In this document: one piece after another, positions 52,812 through 63,266 of the stretch
Layout: each line of letters starts with the position of its first letter
How positions within the stretch are numbered: position 1 is the first letter of the stretch
Notes under the pieces: generated by a model
What the model was told of the DNA's origin: nothing
The model's database searches: none
Seen by the model: only the letters and a program-made list of their open reading frames with translations
Position numbers and translations under genes: made by a program
Assembly (NCBI RefSeq): GCF_015207005.2
Contig: NZ_JADEXS020000001.1
Location: forward strand, 8,145,001-8,209,000
Reading direction: 5' to 3'
DNA from: Desmonostoc muscorum LEGE 12446
GTDB taxonomy: Bacteria; Cyanobacteriota; Cyanobacteriia; Cyanobacteriales; Nostocaceae
Length of the DNA: 64,000 bases

Positions 52812-55274
52812 TTCATTATCCCCGAAAAACTCTATGGGCGAGAAACAGAAGTTGCCACCTTGCTCAAAGCTTTTGAGCGCGTCGCTAATGGCAGTTCAGA
52901 AATGATGCTAGTAGCAGGATTTTCCGGGATTGGTAAAACTGCGGCGATCAATGAAGTCCATAAACCAATTGTCAGACAACGTGGTTACTTCATCAAAGGC
53001 AAGTACGATCAGTTCCAGCGGAATATTCCCTTCAGTGCCTTGATGCAAGCCTTTCGTGATTTGATGGGACAATTGCTGAGTGAGAGTAATGTCCAATTGG
53101 CAGCGTGGAAAGCGAAAATTTTGGCGGCCGTGGGTGAAAACGGACAAGCGATCGTTGATGTGATTCCTGAACTAGAGCGAATTATCGGTCAACAACCGCC
53201 ACTCCCAGAACTATCTGGTAGTGCTGTCCAAAATCGTTTCAATTTGCTCTTTCAAAAATTTATCCAGGTTTTCACCACCCCTGAGCATCCGCTGGTGATG
53301 TTTCTAGATGACTTGCAATGGGCAGATTCGGCTTCTCTGAACTTGCTGCAATTATTGATCTGTGAAGCCAATTCTGGATATTTATTCATTCTGGGTGCTT
53401 ATCGAGATAATGAAGTTTTTCCGACTCATCCCTTGATACTGACGCTGGAGCAGATTCAGCAAGCCCAAGCTACCGTTAATACGATTACCCTGGAACCCTT
53501 GGTAGAAATAACGGTGAATCAGTTGGTGGCAGACACCTTGAGTTGTCCCAAGGAACTGGCTCAACCCGTGACGCAATTGGTATACCAGAAAACCCAAGGG
53601 AATCCCTTTTTTACAACGCAGTTTCTCAAAGCACTGCACGAGGAAGGTTGGATTCAGTTCCAGCCAGAACTGGGTTACTGGCAATGTGATTTGGCTTCGG
53701 TGCGGCAATTGGCATTGACCGATGGAGTGGTAGAGTTCATGGGATTGCAGTTGCAGAAACTTCCGGTGGAGACACAGGAGGTTTTGAAACTGGCAGCTTG
53801 TATTGGCAACCAATTTGATTTGAATACCTTGGCAAGGGTCTCTGAAACATCACTTGTTGATATGGCGACCAACCTATGGACGGCGTTACAAGAAGGGCTG
53901 ATTCTCCCCATTAGTGAAACCTACAAGTTCTTCCAATTAAATAACTCAGACAACATCGATCGCGGCGGTGAGATTGTTGTTTCTTATAAATTCTTGCACG
54001 ATCGCGTCCAACAAGCTGCCTACAGTCTGATTCCAGAAGATCAAAAACAGTCTACCCACTTCAAAATTGGGCAACAACTGTGGGCAAATACGCCTGAAGC
54101 AGAGCGAGAAGGGAAAATTTTTGAAATTGTCAATCAATTGAATTACGGTCTGAGATTGACGGCTCACAAAACTTCTTCCGGATTGTTGAATGTACAAAAT
54201 CATGACGAAATCTCCAGGTTGCAAGAATTAGATCTAGTTCAACGCCATGAACTGGCTCAAATGAACCTGCAAGCAGGACAAAAAGCCAAGGCTGCAACCG
54301 CCTATGAAACAGCAAGTAAATACTTCACAGCAGGGCTGGCAGTGCTGACAGAAAACGGTTGGGAAAATAGTTACGATCTGACCCTTGCTCTTTATACAGA
54401 AGCGGCTGAAATTGAGTACCTGACTGCCCATTTCGAGGAGGCAGAACAGCTTTCAGAAATTGTTCTTCAGCACGCCCAGGATTTGCTGGAAAAGGTGAAA
54501 ATGTATGAAATCAAAATCTATTTCTACATTGCTCAAAATCAAATGCTGGCAGCGATAGACATCTGTCTGCAAGTGCTGGAGTTTTTGGGTGAACCTCTGT
54601 TTAAAGAACCCCCACAGGAGTTAGCGATCGAGGATTTAATGAACCTGCCAGAGATGCTCGATCCGCACAAGTTAGCAGCCATGCGAATTGCGATCGCAAT
54701 GGTTACTCCCAGCTTGAACGCTAAACCAGATATGTTACCACTGATTGCTTACACATTAGTGAACCTATCGATTCAATTTGGCAACTCGGCATTTTCGGCA
54801 TTTGGCTACACCTTTTATGGTCTGGTTTTATGTGGTAGCCCAACCGGAATTGAAAGAGGCTATCGGTTTGGACAATTAGGATTAAAATTGCTGGAGCTAT
54901 TCAATGACAGGAAATTACATGCAAAAGTGATTAACATTTTTGATGTGTTTGTGCGGCACTGGCAAGAACCCGCTCGCAAAACGATCGCTCCCCTACGTGA
55001 AGCTATTCAGGTTGGATTAGAAGTGGGTGATATAGAATATGCCTGCTACAACGCCACCTCCTACTGCAACTATCTTTTCTTCGTCGGCGAAACACTGGAG
55101 CGGGTGAATCAGCAACAGCAAAAATACATCGATATGTTGTTGAAATTCAAACAAGAGTATCAAATTTACTTCGCGCAGATTTGTCGTCAGCTCGTGTTGA
55201 ATTTGATGGGAGCAGCAGAAGATTCCCTAATACTCGTTGGGGAGAGTTTCGACGAGCGGAAAATGCTGCCGATT

Positions 55275-55280
55275 TTAATT
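55275..55280 (+). repeat. Target-site duplication, left copy (TTAATT)
   Basis: TTAATT immediately precedes the left end of the insertion sequence and is repeated at 57040-57045. One copy is the original gene sequence. Confidence 0.85.
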
Positions 55281-55370
55281 TTGGACTTTGGACAAAAAGA
55301 AGTTTATTCGCGAGTGTGACTCGCGAATAAATGAATGATTAATCTTGTTTATAGTGACGAGCAGAAAAAA

Positions 55371-55445
55371 GCATAGCCATCAGACCCCCAACAAATAGTA
55401 ATATCAACTACAAAGTATCTTTGGGTAAATACTGATGGCTATGCC
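55371..55445 (+). promoter_or_regulatory. Inverted repeat covering the transposase start codon
   Basis: GCATAGCCATCAG (55371-55383) is the exact reverse complement of CTGATGGCTATGC (55433-55445), and the second arm contains the transposase ATG at 55435. Read-through transcripts could fold to hide the start. This is known for IS10 and IS50, where such hairpins limit transposase made from outside promoters. Confidence 0.6.
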
Positions 55446-56910
55446 AAAATTTAATAACAATCAATTAATAGCGCAATTTCAAGATTTTAGACAAAAAATT
55501 TACAACTGTTTTTCTTCATGTAGCGACGCCTGTATGGATTTGTTGGATGCGCTTGCGGGTAATACGGGAGCCAATTCAATTGCGGAGTTATCTTTAAGTC
55601 CTTTGTTTCCCAGAAGCTATAATTCTATTTATAAAGCAATTCAAAAATCATTTAATACAAATATTCAGGAGAAGAACAATGAAGAAGAAGAACAAGAAGA
55701 ACAAGAAAAACCCAATAACTTAATTAGGGTGGTATCTGAGTTAATTAAGCAACCACAACAACGCCCTTTTTACTTATTCGCTCTTGATACAACACCGCAT
55801 CCGCGTCCTTACGCGAGGACTTTAGCTGAACGTGGGTATATTTACCAGCCAAATACTATCAAGGGTAACAAACCGATTAATATTGGTCATTCTTATTCGA
55901 TACTTTCTATCTTACCAGAGAAAGAAACTGGGAATGCCGCCCCTTGGTCAATACCAATATCAGGAGAAAGGGTATCACTTGATAAAACTGGTGTTGATGT
56001 GGGTAGTGAACAAATTTCCTCAGTAATGTCTGATTCATCACTGCCCTGGCAGGAAAAATTGTGCGTCTTAGTAGCAGATAGCGCCTATAGTCAGCGTTCA
56101 TTTCTGTTTGACCAATCCAAACACAAAAATGTGGTAGTGATAGCCAGAGTTCGTAGTAATCGAATTTTCTACCAATCTCCACCCGTTGATGAGTCAAAGA
56201 AAAAACGTGGTTGTCCAAAAAAATACGGTGAACGGTTTAATTTAGCTGATGTTGAAACTTGGCACTCTCCCGACGAGACAACACAAATTCAGCAGACAAC
56301 CTGTAAGGGTCGTCTTTTAAACATCACCATACTCGCTTGGCATCAAATGTTGATGAGGGGAACCAAGCACCAAAAAATGTATTGTCATCCTTTTACTCTG
56401 CTCAGAATTCATGTGACTGATGATACTAATCAATCTCTCTGGAAACCAATGTGGTTAATTGTCATAGGTGAGCAACGTGGAGAAATCTCACCTACGGTTG
56501 CAAACCATTGCTATAGACAAAGGTTTGATATTGAACACATGCTGCGATTTAGCAAGCAGCGTTTGTTGATGACGCAGTTTCAAACTCCAGATGTTTTGCA
56601 TGAGGAAAATTGGATACATTTAGTAATCCTAGCTTACGTACAGTTGTGGGCGGCAAGGGAGTTAGCAACACACTTACCCAGGCCATGGGAGCGTTATTTA
56701 GAACAAAACAATGATAAAATTGCCACTCCAAGTGTAGTGCAACGCGATTTTCAGAGAATTATTTCAGAGATTGGTACACCCGCTCGTTCTCCCAAAACCA
56801 GAGGAAATTCCATCGGTCGAGTTCAAGGTCAAGTTCAAACACAACGAACTAAGCATCCTGTTGTCAAGAAGAAGTCAAAATCAACACTCGCTAAAGTCAA
56901 AGCCGCATAA
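55435..56910 (+). CDS. IS transposase (DDE, IS4-superfamily)
   Basis: The 491-residue protein carries a DDE catalytic pattern: first Asp in LFALDTTPHPRP, second Asp in CVLVADSAYSQRS, and the Glu in YRQRFDIEHMLRFSKQR. A Glu-rich insert (NNEEEEQEEQEK) follows the N-terminal helical region, and a Lys-rich tail ends it. The enzyme would cut at the element's ends and join it to new DNA. The frame is intact, so the element may be active. The ATG at 55435 lies in the arm of an inverted repeat; a second ATG follows six bases later. Confidence 0.92.
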   Translation: MAMPKFNNNQLIAQFQDFRQKIYNCFSSCSDACMDLLDALAGNTGANSIAELSLSPLFPRSYNSIYKAIQKSFNTNIQEKNNEEEEQEEQEKPNNLIRVVSELIKQPQQRPFYLFALDTTPHPRPYARTLAERGYIYQPNTIKGNKPINIGHSYSILSILPEKETGNAAPWSIPISGERVSLDKTGVDVGSEQISSVMSDSSLPWQEKLCVLVADSAYSQRSFLFDQSKHKNVVVIARVRSNRIFYQSPPVDESKKKRGCPKKYGERFNLADVETWHSPDETTQIQQTTCKGRLLNITILAWHQMLMRGTKHQKMYCHPFTLLRIHVTDDTNQSLWKPMWLIVIGEQRGEISPTVANHCYRQRFDIEHMLRFSKQRLLMTQFQTPDVLHEENWIHLVILAYVQLWAARELATHLPRPWERYLEQNNDKIATPSVVQRDFQRIISEIGTPARSPKTRGNSIGRVQGQVQTQRTKHPVVKKKSKSTLAKVKAA

Positions 56911-57039
56911 ATTTTCTTAGGCTTTAGGCGTTTAACTCAGTCTGACTCAGTTTGTAAAATAACTGGGGTAATTTCTGATGACTAGTTTTTTGTTCGCGAG
57001 TGTGACTCGCGAACAAACTTCTTTTTGTCCAAAGTCCAA

Positions 57040-57045
57040 TTAATT
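57040..57045 (+). repeat. Target-site duplication, right copy (TTAATT)
   Basis: TTAATT follows the right terminal repeat of the insertion sequence and matches 55275-55280. Confidence 0.85.
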
Positions 57046-59124
57046 GAAACTCAAAACGGAACTCTCCTGTTCTTGCTCCATCTGGCAAAGACGATTCTTC
57101 TACTCATCTTTCAGGACTATCAGCAGGTACTAATCCATGCTGAAGAAGCCGAAAAATACCAAAGAAACATGGTTGGCTTCTTGCAGTTTGCCGAACATAA
57201 TTTCTACTACTCCCTTGCTCTTTTGGCTAAGTGTTCAAATGGCAATGAAGCAGAGCAACAATCGACACTAGAAAAAGTTGCAGAAAACCAGAAATTGATG
57301 AGTCAGTGGGCGTTCCACGCTCCTGCCAATCATCAACACAAATACGATTTAGTCGAAGCAGAGCGGGCAAAAATTTTGGGTCATTTAGACGCAATAACCT
57401 ACTATGACAAAGCCATTCAGGGGGCAAAAGAAAACGGCTATATCCAAGAAGAAGCACTCAGCAATGAGCTAGCCGCCAAATTCTACCTAGCTTGGGGCAA
57501 AGAGAAGCTGGCCGCAGACTATATGCAACAAGCCTACTACTGCTACGCCCATTGGGGTGCAAAGGCGAAAATTGCCCATTTAGAACAACAATATCCGCAA
57601 CTACTAACAGCCATTCTCCAACCGCCTAATCTTGCCATCACATCTACGGCAACCATCCCCTTAACTTTGATGAGAGGTGTAACTAAAAGCTCTAGCAACC
57701 AAAATTTATACTTAGATTTGCAAGCGGTGATGAAAGCTGCACAAGCCATCTCTCAAGAAATTGAATTAGAGAAACTGTTGGCAACTTTGATGCAGATTGC
57801 GATCGCCAATGCTGGCGCCCAAATCGGTCATTTAGTTCTTTGCCAAGAGGAACAATGGTTAGTTGTAGCTCAAGGCGATCGAGAACTGGTAAAAACCTTA
57901 GAAATTCCCCTGGAGCAATACTCAGAAATCCCTAAAAGTTTGATTTATGCAGTAGGAAGAACTCAAGAGACGGCTGTGTTTGAAGACTTGAGTGATTCAG
58001 TGCAATTTGCCAACGATCGCTACATCATCACTCACCAGCCCAAATCAGTTTTATGTACTCCCATTAGTCGCCAAGGAAAACTCAGCGGTATTTTATACTT
58101 AGAGAACAACTTAACTTTAGGCGCTTTTACTAGCGATCGCATCGAGATTCTCCAACTCCTAACTAGTCAAGCCGCCATCTCTGTGGAAAATGCCCGTCTG
58201 TATCAACAAACCGAAAACTATTCTTGCACCCTAGAAGCAGAGGTAGAACACAAAACCCAAGCTCTCAACCAAAAAGCCCAAGATTTAGAGCAAACCTTGA
58301 AAAAATTGCAGCAAACTCAAGGACAATTAATTCATAGCGAAAAAATGTCATCCCTCGGTCAATTGGTAGCTGGTATTGCTCACGAAATTAACAATCCAGT
58401 GAATTTTATCAAGGGTAATCTCATCCATACGGAAAATTATGTTGCAGACATGATGAGTTTGCTGATGCTTTATGAGCAGGAATATCCCCAACCTAGTCGA
58501 GCTATTCAAGATAAGCGGGAAGAAATTGACCTCGATTTTCTATTTGAAGATGCCAATCAAACCTTAGAATCTATGAAAGTGGGTAGCGATCGCATCAGCA
58601 AAATTGTCCAGAGTTTACGCAACTTTGTTCGCTTGGATGAAGCCGAAATCAAAGCTGTAGATTTACACAGTGGGATTGAAAGCACGCTGTTAATTTTGCA
58701 ACATCGCTTACAAGCTTCTGAAAATCAACCCGAAGTGCGTGTCATTAAGGAATATGGCGATCTACCTTTAGTTACTTGCTATCCTAGTCAGTTAAATCAA
58801 GTCTTCCTGAATATTATTAACAATGCCATTGATGCGATTCGAGATAATCTTCAAAGCAGCAAATACCCAGAAATTCGGATTCGTACTGGAGTGATAGATC
58901 GTGAATGGTTACGAATTGCGATCGCTAATACAGATAGTACGATTCCTGTAAGTCTGCATGAGCGGATTTTTGAACCATTTTTCACCACAAAGCCCGTTGG
59001 TCGTGGTCAAGGTTTGGGGTTATTTGTTAGCTACTCTATTATCCAACAACATCGCGGCACTTTAACTGTGCGTTCTCAGCCCACTGAGGGAACTGAATTT
59101 GAGATTGTTCTCCCTATCTATTAG
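57046..59124 (+). pseudogene. Ser/Thr kinase-ATPase-GAF-histidine kinase gene, 3' part (split by IS)
   Basis: The remaining 692 codons carry the end of the helical region, a GAF domain (about 57730-58200, AISQEIELEKLLATLMQIA), a coiled coil, a HisKA domain with GIAHEINNPVNF (His at codon 58381-58383, residue about 1580 of the rebuilt protein) and an ATPase domain (NIINNAIDAI, FEPFFTTKP, GQGLGLFVSYSII). The frame continues exactly from the 5' part if the IS and one TTAATT are removed. A TTG at 57025 inside the IS could start a separate product, but no ribosome site is convincing. Its stop codon lies in the left end of the repeat element at 59121. Confidence 0.9.
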
Positions 59125-59249
59125 ACTTCTTGCAGAAGTCGGGAAAAGAAGAAGGGGGAAAAGGTAAAGGTTTTGTATTTTCCCCTTCCTGTTTAACATG
59201 AGTCGCTTTTCCCACGAGAGTGCAAAAAGCACTTTCGCAAGAGGTCTAA
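59121..59249. mobile_element. Small inverted-repeat element overlapping the kinase stop codon
   Basis: TTAGACTTCTTGCAGAAGT (59121-59139) and ACTTTCGCAAGAGGTCTAA (59231-59249) are inverted repeats with three mismatches over 19 bp. The 129-bp element has no gene. The TAG of the upstream gene is formed by its first bases. Confidence 0.65.
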
Positions 59250-59253
59250 TGAA

Positions 59254-59616
59254 TTGCGTCATGTTTTTCTCACAGGAGCTACAGGCTTTTTGAGGGCTTT
59301 TTTACTTGATGAACTACTACATCAAACTCAAGCAAAAATATACTGCCTGGTGTGTTCCACAAACGAGCATGAAGGGTTAAAAAAGATTCAACAAAACCTA
59401 AAAAAATATTCCCTTCATCACCCAAATTTTAGCTCTCATGTGATTGCGATTCCGGGAGACTTAGAACAGCCATACTTGGGTCTTCCTAATACCCTCAATG
59501 GATTGGCAGATTCTGCAATTGTTTGTCCACCAATGGATGTTAAACTCCTAGATAAATACTTGTCATATTTCGTTAGTAGTGGTTTCTTAAATTCACCACC
59601 TTTAAGACAGGAGTAA
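59254..59616 (+). pseudogene. Thioester reductase-like gene fragment
   Basis: The 120-codon frame matches only the start of a male-sterility/thioester-reductase NAD(P)-binding domain: RHVFLTGATGFLRAFLLDELL, KIYCLVCSTNE, HVIAIPGDLEQPYLGL. Full domains of this kind run to some 350-400 residues and release products from carrier proteins or make aldehydes. Here the nucleotide motif reads GATGFLR instead of GATGFLG, and the frame ends in unrelated residues. The start would be TTG. It sits just behind a repeat element, consistent with deletion of most of the gene. A functional short protein is unlikely. Confidence 0.75.
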
Positions 59617-59663
59617 ATTTTCACGCTATAATTTTCAGCATTCTATTCGTCCATTTTGCTAGC

Positions 59664-59696
59664 AAAACCCTAGAGAAAAAAGTCTCTAGGGTTTTT
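59664..59696. terminator. Bidirectional intrinsic terminator
   Basis: AAAACCCTAGAGA (59664-59676) pairs perfectly with TCTCTAGGGTTTT (59683-59695) around a 6-nt loop. T-runs occur on both strands. It lies between the plus-strand fragment and the minus-strand phosphoketolase gene, so it most likely ends the phosphoketolase transcript. Confidence 0.85.
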
Positions 59697-59724
59697 TGTC
59701 GTTAGCGATCGCCTAACGTATCAC

Positions 59725-62106
59725 TTAATATGGCCACTTCCAATCACGAATTTCCGGCATATCGTCGCCGTACTTCTCAATGTAGTGCTTATGTTCGATC
59801 AGTTGATCTTGCATCTGCTGTTTGACATAAGCTGCCTTAGATCCTAGTTTGTCCACGCGATTGATGACATCAATTACTAGATGGAAGCGATCGAGATCGT
59901 TGAGAACAACCATATCAAAGGGGGTGGTGGTGGTTCCCTCTTCCTTGTAGCCACGCACATGCAAGTTTTTATGATTAGTGTGGCGGTAGGTTAAGCGGTG
60001 AATTAGCCAGGGATAGCCATGAAACGCAAAGATGATCGGTTTGTCGGTGGTGAAAAGTGTATCAAAATCTTTTTCGCTCAAACCGTGGGGATGTTCGGTT
60101 TTTGGCTGTAGTGTCATCAAATCGACTACGTTCACTACCCGCACCTTTAAGTCAGGGAAGTGCTGGCGCAAGATATCTACCGCCGCCAAGGTTTCTAAGG
60201 TAGGAATATCGCCAGCACAACCCAGTACTACATCTGGTTCGCCGCCTTGGTCGTTGCTTGCCCATTCCCAAATGCCGATGCCTTTGGTGCAGTGTTTGAC
60301 CGCTGCATCCATGTTGAGGTATTGCAACGCCGGTTGCTTCCCTGCAACGATGACGTTGACATAGTTGCGGCTTCTCAAGCAATGGTCTGTTACTGATAGC
60401 AGAGTGTTGGCATCGGGGGGCAAATACACGCGAACAATCTCTGCTTTCTTATTAACCACATGGTCAATAAAACCGGGGTCTTGGTGGGAGAAACCGTTGT
60501 GGTCTTGTCGCCAAACGTGAGAGGAAAGTAAGTAATTGAGGGAAGCAATTGGTCTGCGCCAGGGAATATCTATGGTAGTTTTCAACCATTTGGCGTGCTG
60601 GTTGAACATGGAGTCAATGATGTGGATGAAGGCCTCATAACAGGAGAAAAAGCCGTGGCGACCTGTGAGAAGGTAGCCTTCTAACCATCCTTGACAACAA
60701 GTTTCGCTGAGAATTTCCATCACCCGACCATCTGGTGAAAGATGGTCATCTTCGGGGAGAATCTGGGCTTCCCAAGTCCGGTCTGTAACTTCCAGCACAG
60801 CATCCAGACGATTGGATGCTGTTTCATCGGGACCAAAGACGCGGAAATTGCGACTTTCTTGGTTAAATTCCATAATATCCCGCAGGAATCTACCACTCAC
60901 TTTGGTAGCTTCACCAATCGCCTTCCCCGGTTGAGAAACATCTACAGCATAGTCTCGAAAATCCGGCATCTTCAAGTCATGCAGCAAAATACCGCCGTTG
61001 GCGTGGGGATTGTCACCCATGCGTCGATGCCCTTTGGGAGCCAGTTCTGCTAATTCCTCAATTAGCTTACCGTTGCTGTCGAAGAGTTCTTCTGGTTTAT
61101 AACTCTTCATCCAATCTTCTAGGAGTTTCAGGTGTTCTGGCTGTTTGGCGATGTTGCTTAAGGGAACTTGATGCGATCGCCAATAACCTTCGGTTTTTTT
61201 GCCATCCACTTCCTTCGGCCCCGTCCAACCTTTGGGAGTTCGCATGATAATCATCGGCCACTGGGGACGTTCAGTGAAACCATGTACGCGGGCTTCTCTT
61301 TGGATACTTTGAATTTCGGCGATCGCTGTATCTAGAGTTGCTGCCATTTGCTGGTGGACAACTGCGGGATCGTCACCTTCTACAAAGTATGGCTTGTAGC
61401 CGTAGCCTACAAATAAACTCTCCAATTCTTCATGGCTAATCCGTGCTAATACTGTTGGATTGGCAATTTTATACCCATTCAGGTGCAGAATTGGCAGTAC
61501 CGCACCATCAGACACGGGGTTAAGAAACTTGTTGGAATGCCAGCTAGCCGCTAAAGCACCTGTTTCGGCTTCACCGTCACCCACAACAGCAGCAACGATC
61601 AAGTCTGGGTTATCGAAGGCAGCACCGTAAGCATGGACGAGGGCATAACCTAGTTCCCCGCCTTCGTGGATGGAACCAGGTGTTTCCGGTGCAACGTGGC
61701 TGGGAATACCACCAGGGAAAGAGAATTGTTTGAAGAGTTTCTTCATTCCCTCAGCATCTTGGGAGATGTTGTGGTAGTACTTGCTGTAAGTACCTTCTAG
61801 ATAGGTGTTGGCTACCAGTCCTGGACCTCCATGACCAGGCCCGGCAATGTAGATCGTGTTGAGGTCATATTTTTTAATGACCCGATTCAGGTGAACATAG
61901 ATAAAGTTCAGCCCTGGTGTTGTTCCCCAGTGACCCAAAAGCCTGGGCTTGACGTGTTCTAATTTTAGCGGTTCTCTCAGTAGCGGATTGTCGAGTAGAT
62001 ATATTTGCCCAACGGAAAGATAATTAGCTGCACGCCAGTAGGCATTGATCTTGCCTAATTCTTCATCTGTTAAAGGCTTTGTTTGTGGAGTCGTTGCTAA
62101 TGTCAT
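59725..62106 (-). CDS. xfp: Phosphoketolase (xylulose-5-phosphate/fructose-6-phosphate)
   Basis: This thiamine-diphosphate enzyme splits xylulose-5-P or fructose-6-P with phosphate to give acetyl phosphate plus glyceraldehyde-3-P or erythrose-4-P. The 793-residue length is normal. Visible motifs: [54 protein letters not shown], and the TPP/Mg site VGDGEAETG; the C-terminal part has [16 protein letters not shown] [15 protein letters not shown] and [13 protein letters not shown]. In cyanobacteria it routes sugar phosphates to acetyl-CoA. The ATG at 62106 opens [18 protein letters not shown]. It appears monocistronic and ends before the terminator at 59664. No acetate kinase or phosphotransacetylase gene is adjacent. 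Confidence 0.97.
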   Translation of the reverse strand: MTLATTPQTKPLTDEELGKINAYWRAANYLSVGQIYLLDNPLLREPLKLEHVKPRLLGHWGTTPGLNFIYVHLNRVIKKYDLNTIYIAGPGHGGPGLVANTYLEGTYSKYYHNISQDAEGMKKLFKQFSFPGGIPSHVAPETPGSIHEGGELGYALVHAYGAAFDNPDLIVAAVVGDGEAETGALAASWHSNKFLNPVSDGAVLPILHLNGYKIANPTVLARISHEELESLFVGYGYKPYFVEGDDPAVVHQQMAATLDTAIAEIQSIQREARVHGFTERPQWPMIIMRTPKGWTGPKEVDGKKTEGYWRSHQVPLSNIAKQPEHLKLLEDWMKSYKPEELFDSNGKLIEELAELAPKGHRRMGDNPHANGGILLHDLKMPDFRDYAVDVSQPGKAIGEATKVSGRFLRDIMEFNQESRNFRVFGPDETASNRLDAVLEVTDRTWEAQILPEDDHLSPDGRVMEILSETCCQGWLEGYLLTGRHGFFSCYEAFIHIIDSMFNQHAKWLKTTIDIPWRRPIASLNYLLSSHVWRQDHNGFSHQDPGFIDHVVNKKAEIVRVYLPPDANTLLSVTDHCLRSRNYVNVIVAGKQPALQYLNMDAAVKHCTKGIGIWEWASNDQGGEPDVVLGCAGDIPTLETLAAVDILRQHFPDLKVRVVNVVDLMTLQPKTEHPHGLSEKDFDTLFTTDKPIIFAFHGYPWLIHRLTYRHTNHKNLHVRGYKEEGTTTTPFDMVVLNDLDRFHLVIDVINRVDKLGSKAAYVKQQMQDQLIEHKHYIEKYGDDMPEIRDWKWPY

Positions 62107-62299
62107 TTCGACACTCCATTACAAAAGGATTTTGACGGATTCACTCAGTATGTAATTATACTTATTTTCCAGATGATGGCCATCTAACCTATGATAAATT
62201 TTCCAGGTTTTGTGACTAAATTCTTTGGCTTTGGGCAAAGAATTAGGATTTACGCACTGTACAAATTAATCATGGTGTGAATTTCTAAAATAGGTCGTT

Positions 62300-62587
62300 T
62301 CAGGCTTTTATCAAATTAGGGCGATTCAATAACAGTACATCTGGCGAATAACCTGATTCATTTTCAGGTGGCTTGACTAGTGCTGTTTTGGGTATGAAGT
62401 AAGGGAGATTTAAACGGATACATTCTCTAGTCAGTTCAAAGGCTAAAAATCCTGTTACCTCTTCATGGTCTCCTACAGGTTGAGGCATTTTAATAATTAT
62501 TCCGTTGTGCAATTCATAGCGTTCATTCTCTGGTTTCCACTTGACAAATTCGTCAAAAGTTACGATTTTTGGTAAAGCTTGAGTCAC
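62300..62587 (-). pseudogene. Uma2-family (DUF820) endonuclease-like gene, C-terminally truncated
   Basis: The 95 codons match the N-terminal half of Uma2 proteins: FDEFVKWKPENERYELHNGIIIKMP, then HEEVTGFLAFEL and the acidic ESGYSPDVLLLNRPNL. Family members are usually about 190 residues and carry their nuclease-fold catalytic residues on both sides of this point. Here the frame stops shortly after NRPNLI. No matching continuation is visible in the next 190 bp, so the end was probably deleted. Uma2 genes are very numerous in filamentous cyanobacteria and their role is unclear. Confidence 0.7.
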
Positions 62588-62609
62588 TTTCCAGCCTCCA
62601 AAATTTTAA

Positions 62610-63266
62610 CTAATTATTAATTTCCAATAATCCAGGTGGCGGCGTAATTTCAATGCGACCAGATTGTAAGTCTACCACTGGGGCGATCGCTTCTACAAAG
62701 GGAATCAAAACAGTCTTTTGCTTTTTGTCATTTGTCGTTTGTCCTACCCTGCGGGAAGCCGCTGGCGCGTCTATGTCATTTGTCGTTTGTTCTTTGTGAG
62801 TACTAAAAGATGGGTGCAATTTTATTTCTAACAAATCATTGCCGGCGGGGATGATGTCTACTACCGTCCCTACGAGTTCGCCAGATGCTTGCATGAAGAC
62901 TTCCAAACCAATCAAATCGAGGACATGATATTCATTTTCGCCCAATTGGGGGCGATCGCTTGCTGGCACCATTAACTTACAACCCCGCAATGCCTCTGCC
63001 TGATTGCAATTTTCCACTCCAGCTAATTTGATCACATACAAGTTTTTATTACTGATGTAACGTCCTGCTAATAATTCGATTGGTTGGGGTTCCGTCTCAC
63101 CAGGACGCAACAACCAACGTTTTCCTGGCACTTCAAATCGTTCAGGGAAGTCCGAGTCAGGATAAACTCGTAATTCCCCAGCCAATCCTTGAGGTGCAAC
63201 AATCTTACCAATTTCTAGCCAATCATCGGATTTTGGATTTTGGATTTTGGATTTTGGATTAGTCAT
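62610..63266 (-). CDS. rimM: 16S rRNA processing protein RimM
   Basis: RimM binds ribosomal protein S19 and assists 30S head assembly. The N-domain motif [29 protein letters not shown] and the PRC-barrel motif [43 protein letters not shown] are clear. At 218 residues it is longer than usual because of two repeat-derived parts. The first 12 residues ([12 protein letters not shown]) are a translated TCCAAAA heptamer array. An insert of about 25 residues in the barrel (around [23 protein letters not shown]) comes from a palindromic repeat flanked by a 16-bp direct repeat. No in-frame start exists after the heptamers, so ATG 63266 must be used. Confidence 0.93.
   Translation of the reverse strand: MTNPKSKIQNPKSDDWLEIGKIVAPQGLAGELRVYPDSDFPERFEVPGKRWLLRPGETEPQPIELLAGRYISNKNLYVIKLAGVENCNQAEALRGCKLMVPASDRPQLGENEYHVLDLIGLEVFMQASGELVGTVVDIIPAGNDLLEIKLHPSFSTHKEQTTNDIDAPAASRRVGQTTNDKKQKTVLIPFVEAIAPVVDLQSGRIEITPPPGLLEINN
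62727..62790 (-). repeat. Direct repeat flanking a palindromic element inside rimM
   Basis: GTCATTTGTCGTTTGT occurs at 62727-62742 and again at 62775-62790. Between them lie 32 bases containing the palindrome CCCTGCGGGAAGCCGCTGG. The 48-bp period equals 16 codons, so rimM stays in frame. Confidence 0.9.
63228..63260 (-). repeat. GGATTTT heptamer array encoding the RimM N-terminus
   Basis: Four perfect GGATTTT units (63228-63255) and a partial fifth are translated on the minus strand as NPKSKIQ-type residues directly after the rimM start codon. The same heptamer, non-coding, is at about 18280-18316. Confidence 0.9.

Larger units (their letters stand above)
51879..55280 (+). pseudogene. Ser/Thr kinase-ATPase-GAF-histidine kinase gene, 5' part (split by IS)
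   Basis: This is the first 1,134 codons of a multidomain signalling gene cut by an insertion sequence. Residues about 15-285 are a Hanks-type kinase (VIKLL lysine, HKDIKPAN with Asp140, IDFSIAS in place of DFG). Residues about 320-600 are an AAA-type ATPase, with Walker A GFSGIGKTA (Lys353) and Walker B VMFLDDLQWAD. A long helical region follows. Translation now runs into the IS and stops at 55319 after 12 foreign residues. A truncated product with intact kinase and ATPase domains could still be made. A palindromic repeat adds ten codons (VCVGVARRRH) at 52782-52811. Confidence 0.9.
55281..57039 (+). mobile_element. Insertion sequence, DDE transposase type (1,759 bp)
   Basis: The left end TTGGACTTTGGACAAAAAGA is mirrored at the right end (57020-57039 reversed), and the similarity runs on past GAAGTTT into a hairpin, TTCGCGAGT-GTG-ACTCGCGAA, present at both ends (55307-55327 and 56993-57013). 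The element is bounded by TTAATT duplications and carries one intact transposase gene. It may be recent, because the ends, the transposase and the target duplication are all intact. The family is IS4-superfamily, possibly IS701-like; I cannot assign it exactly. Confidence 0.93.
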
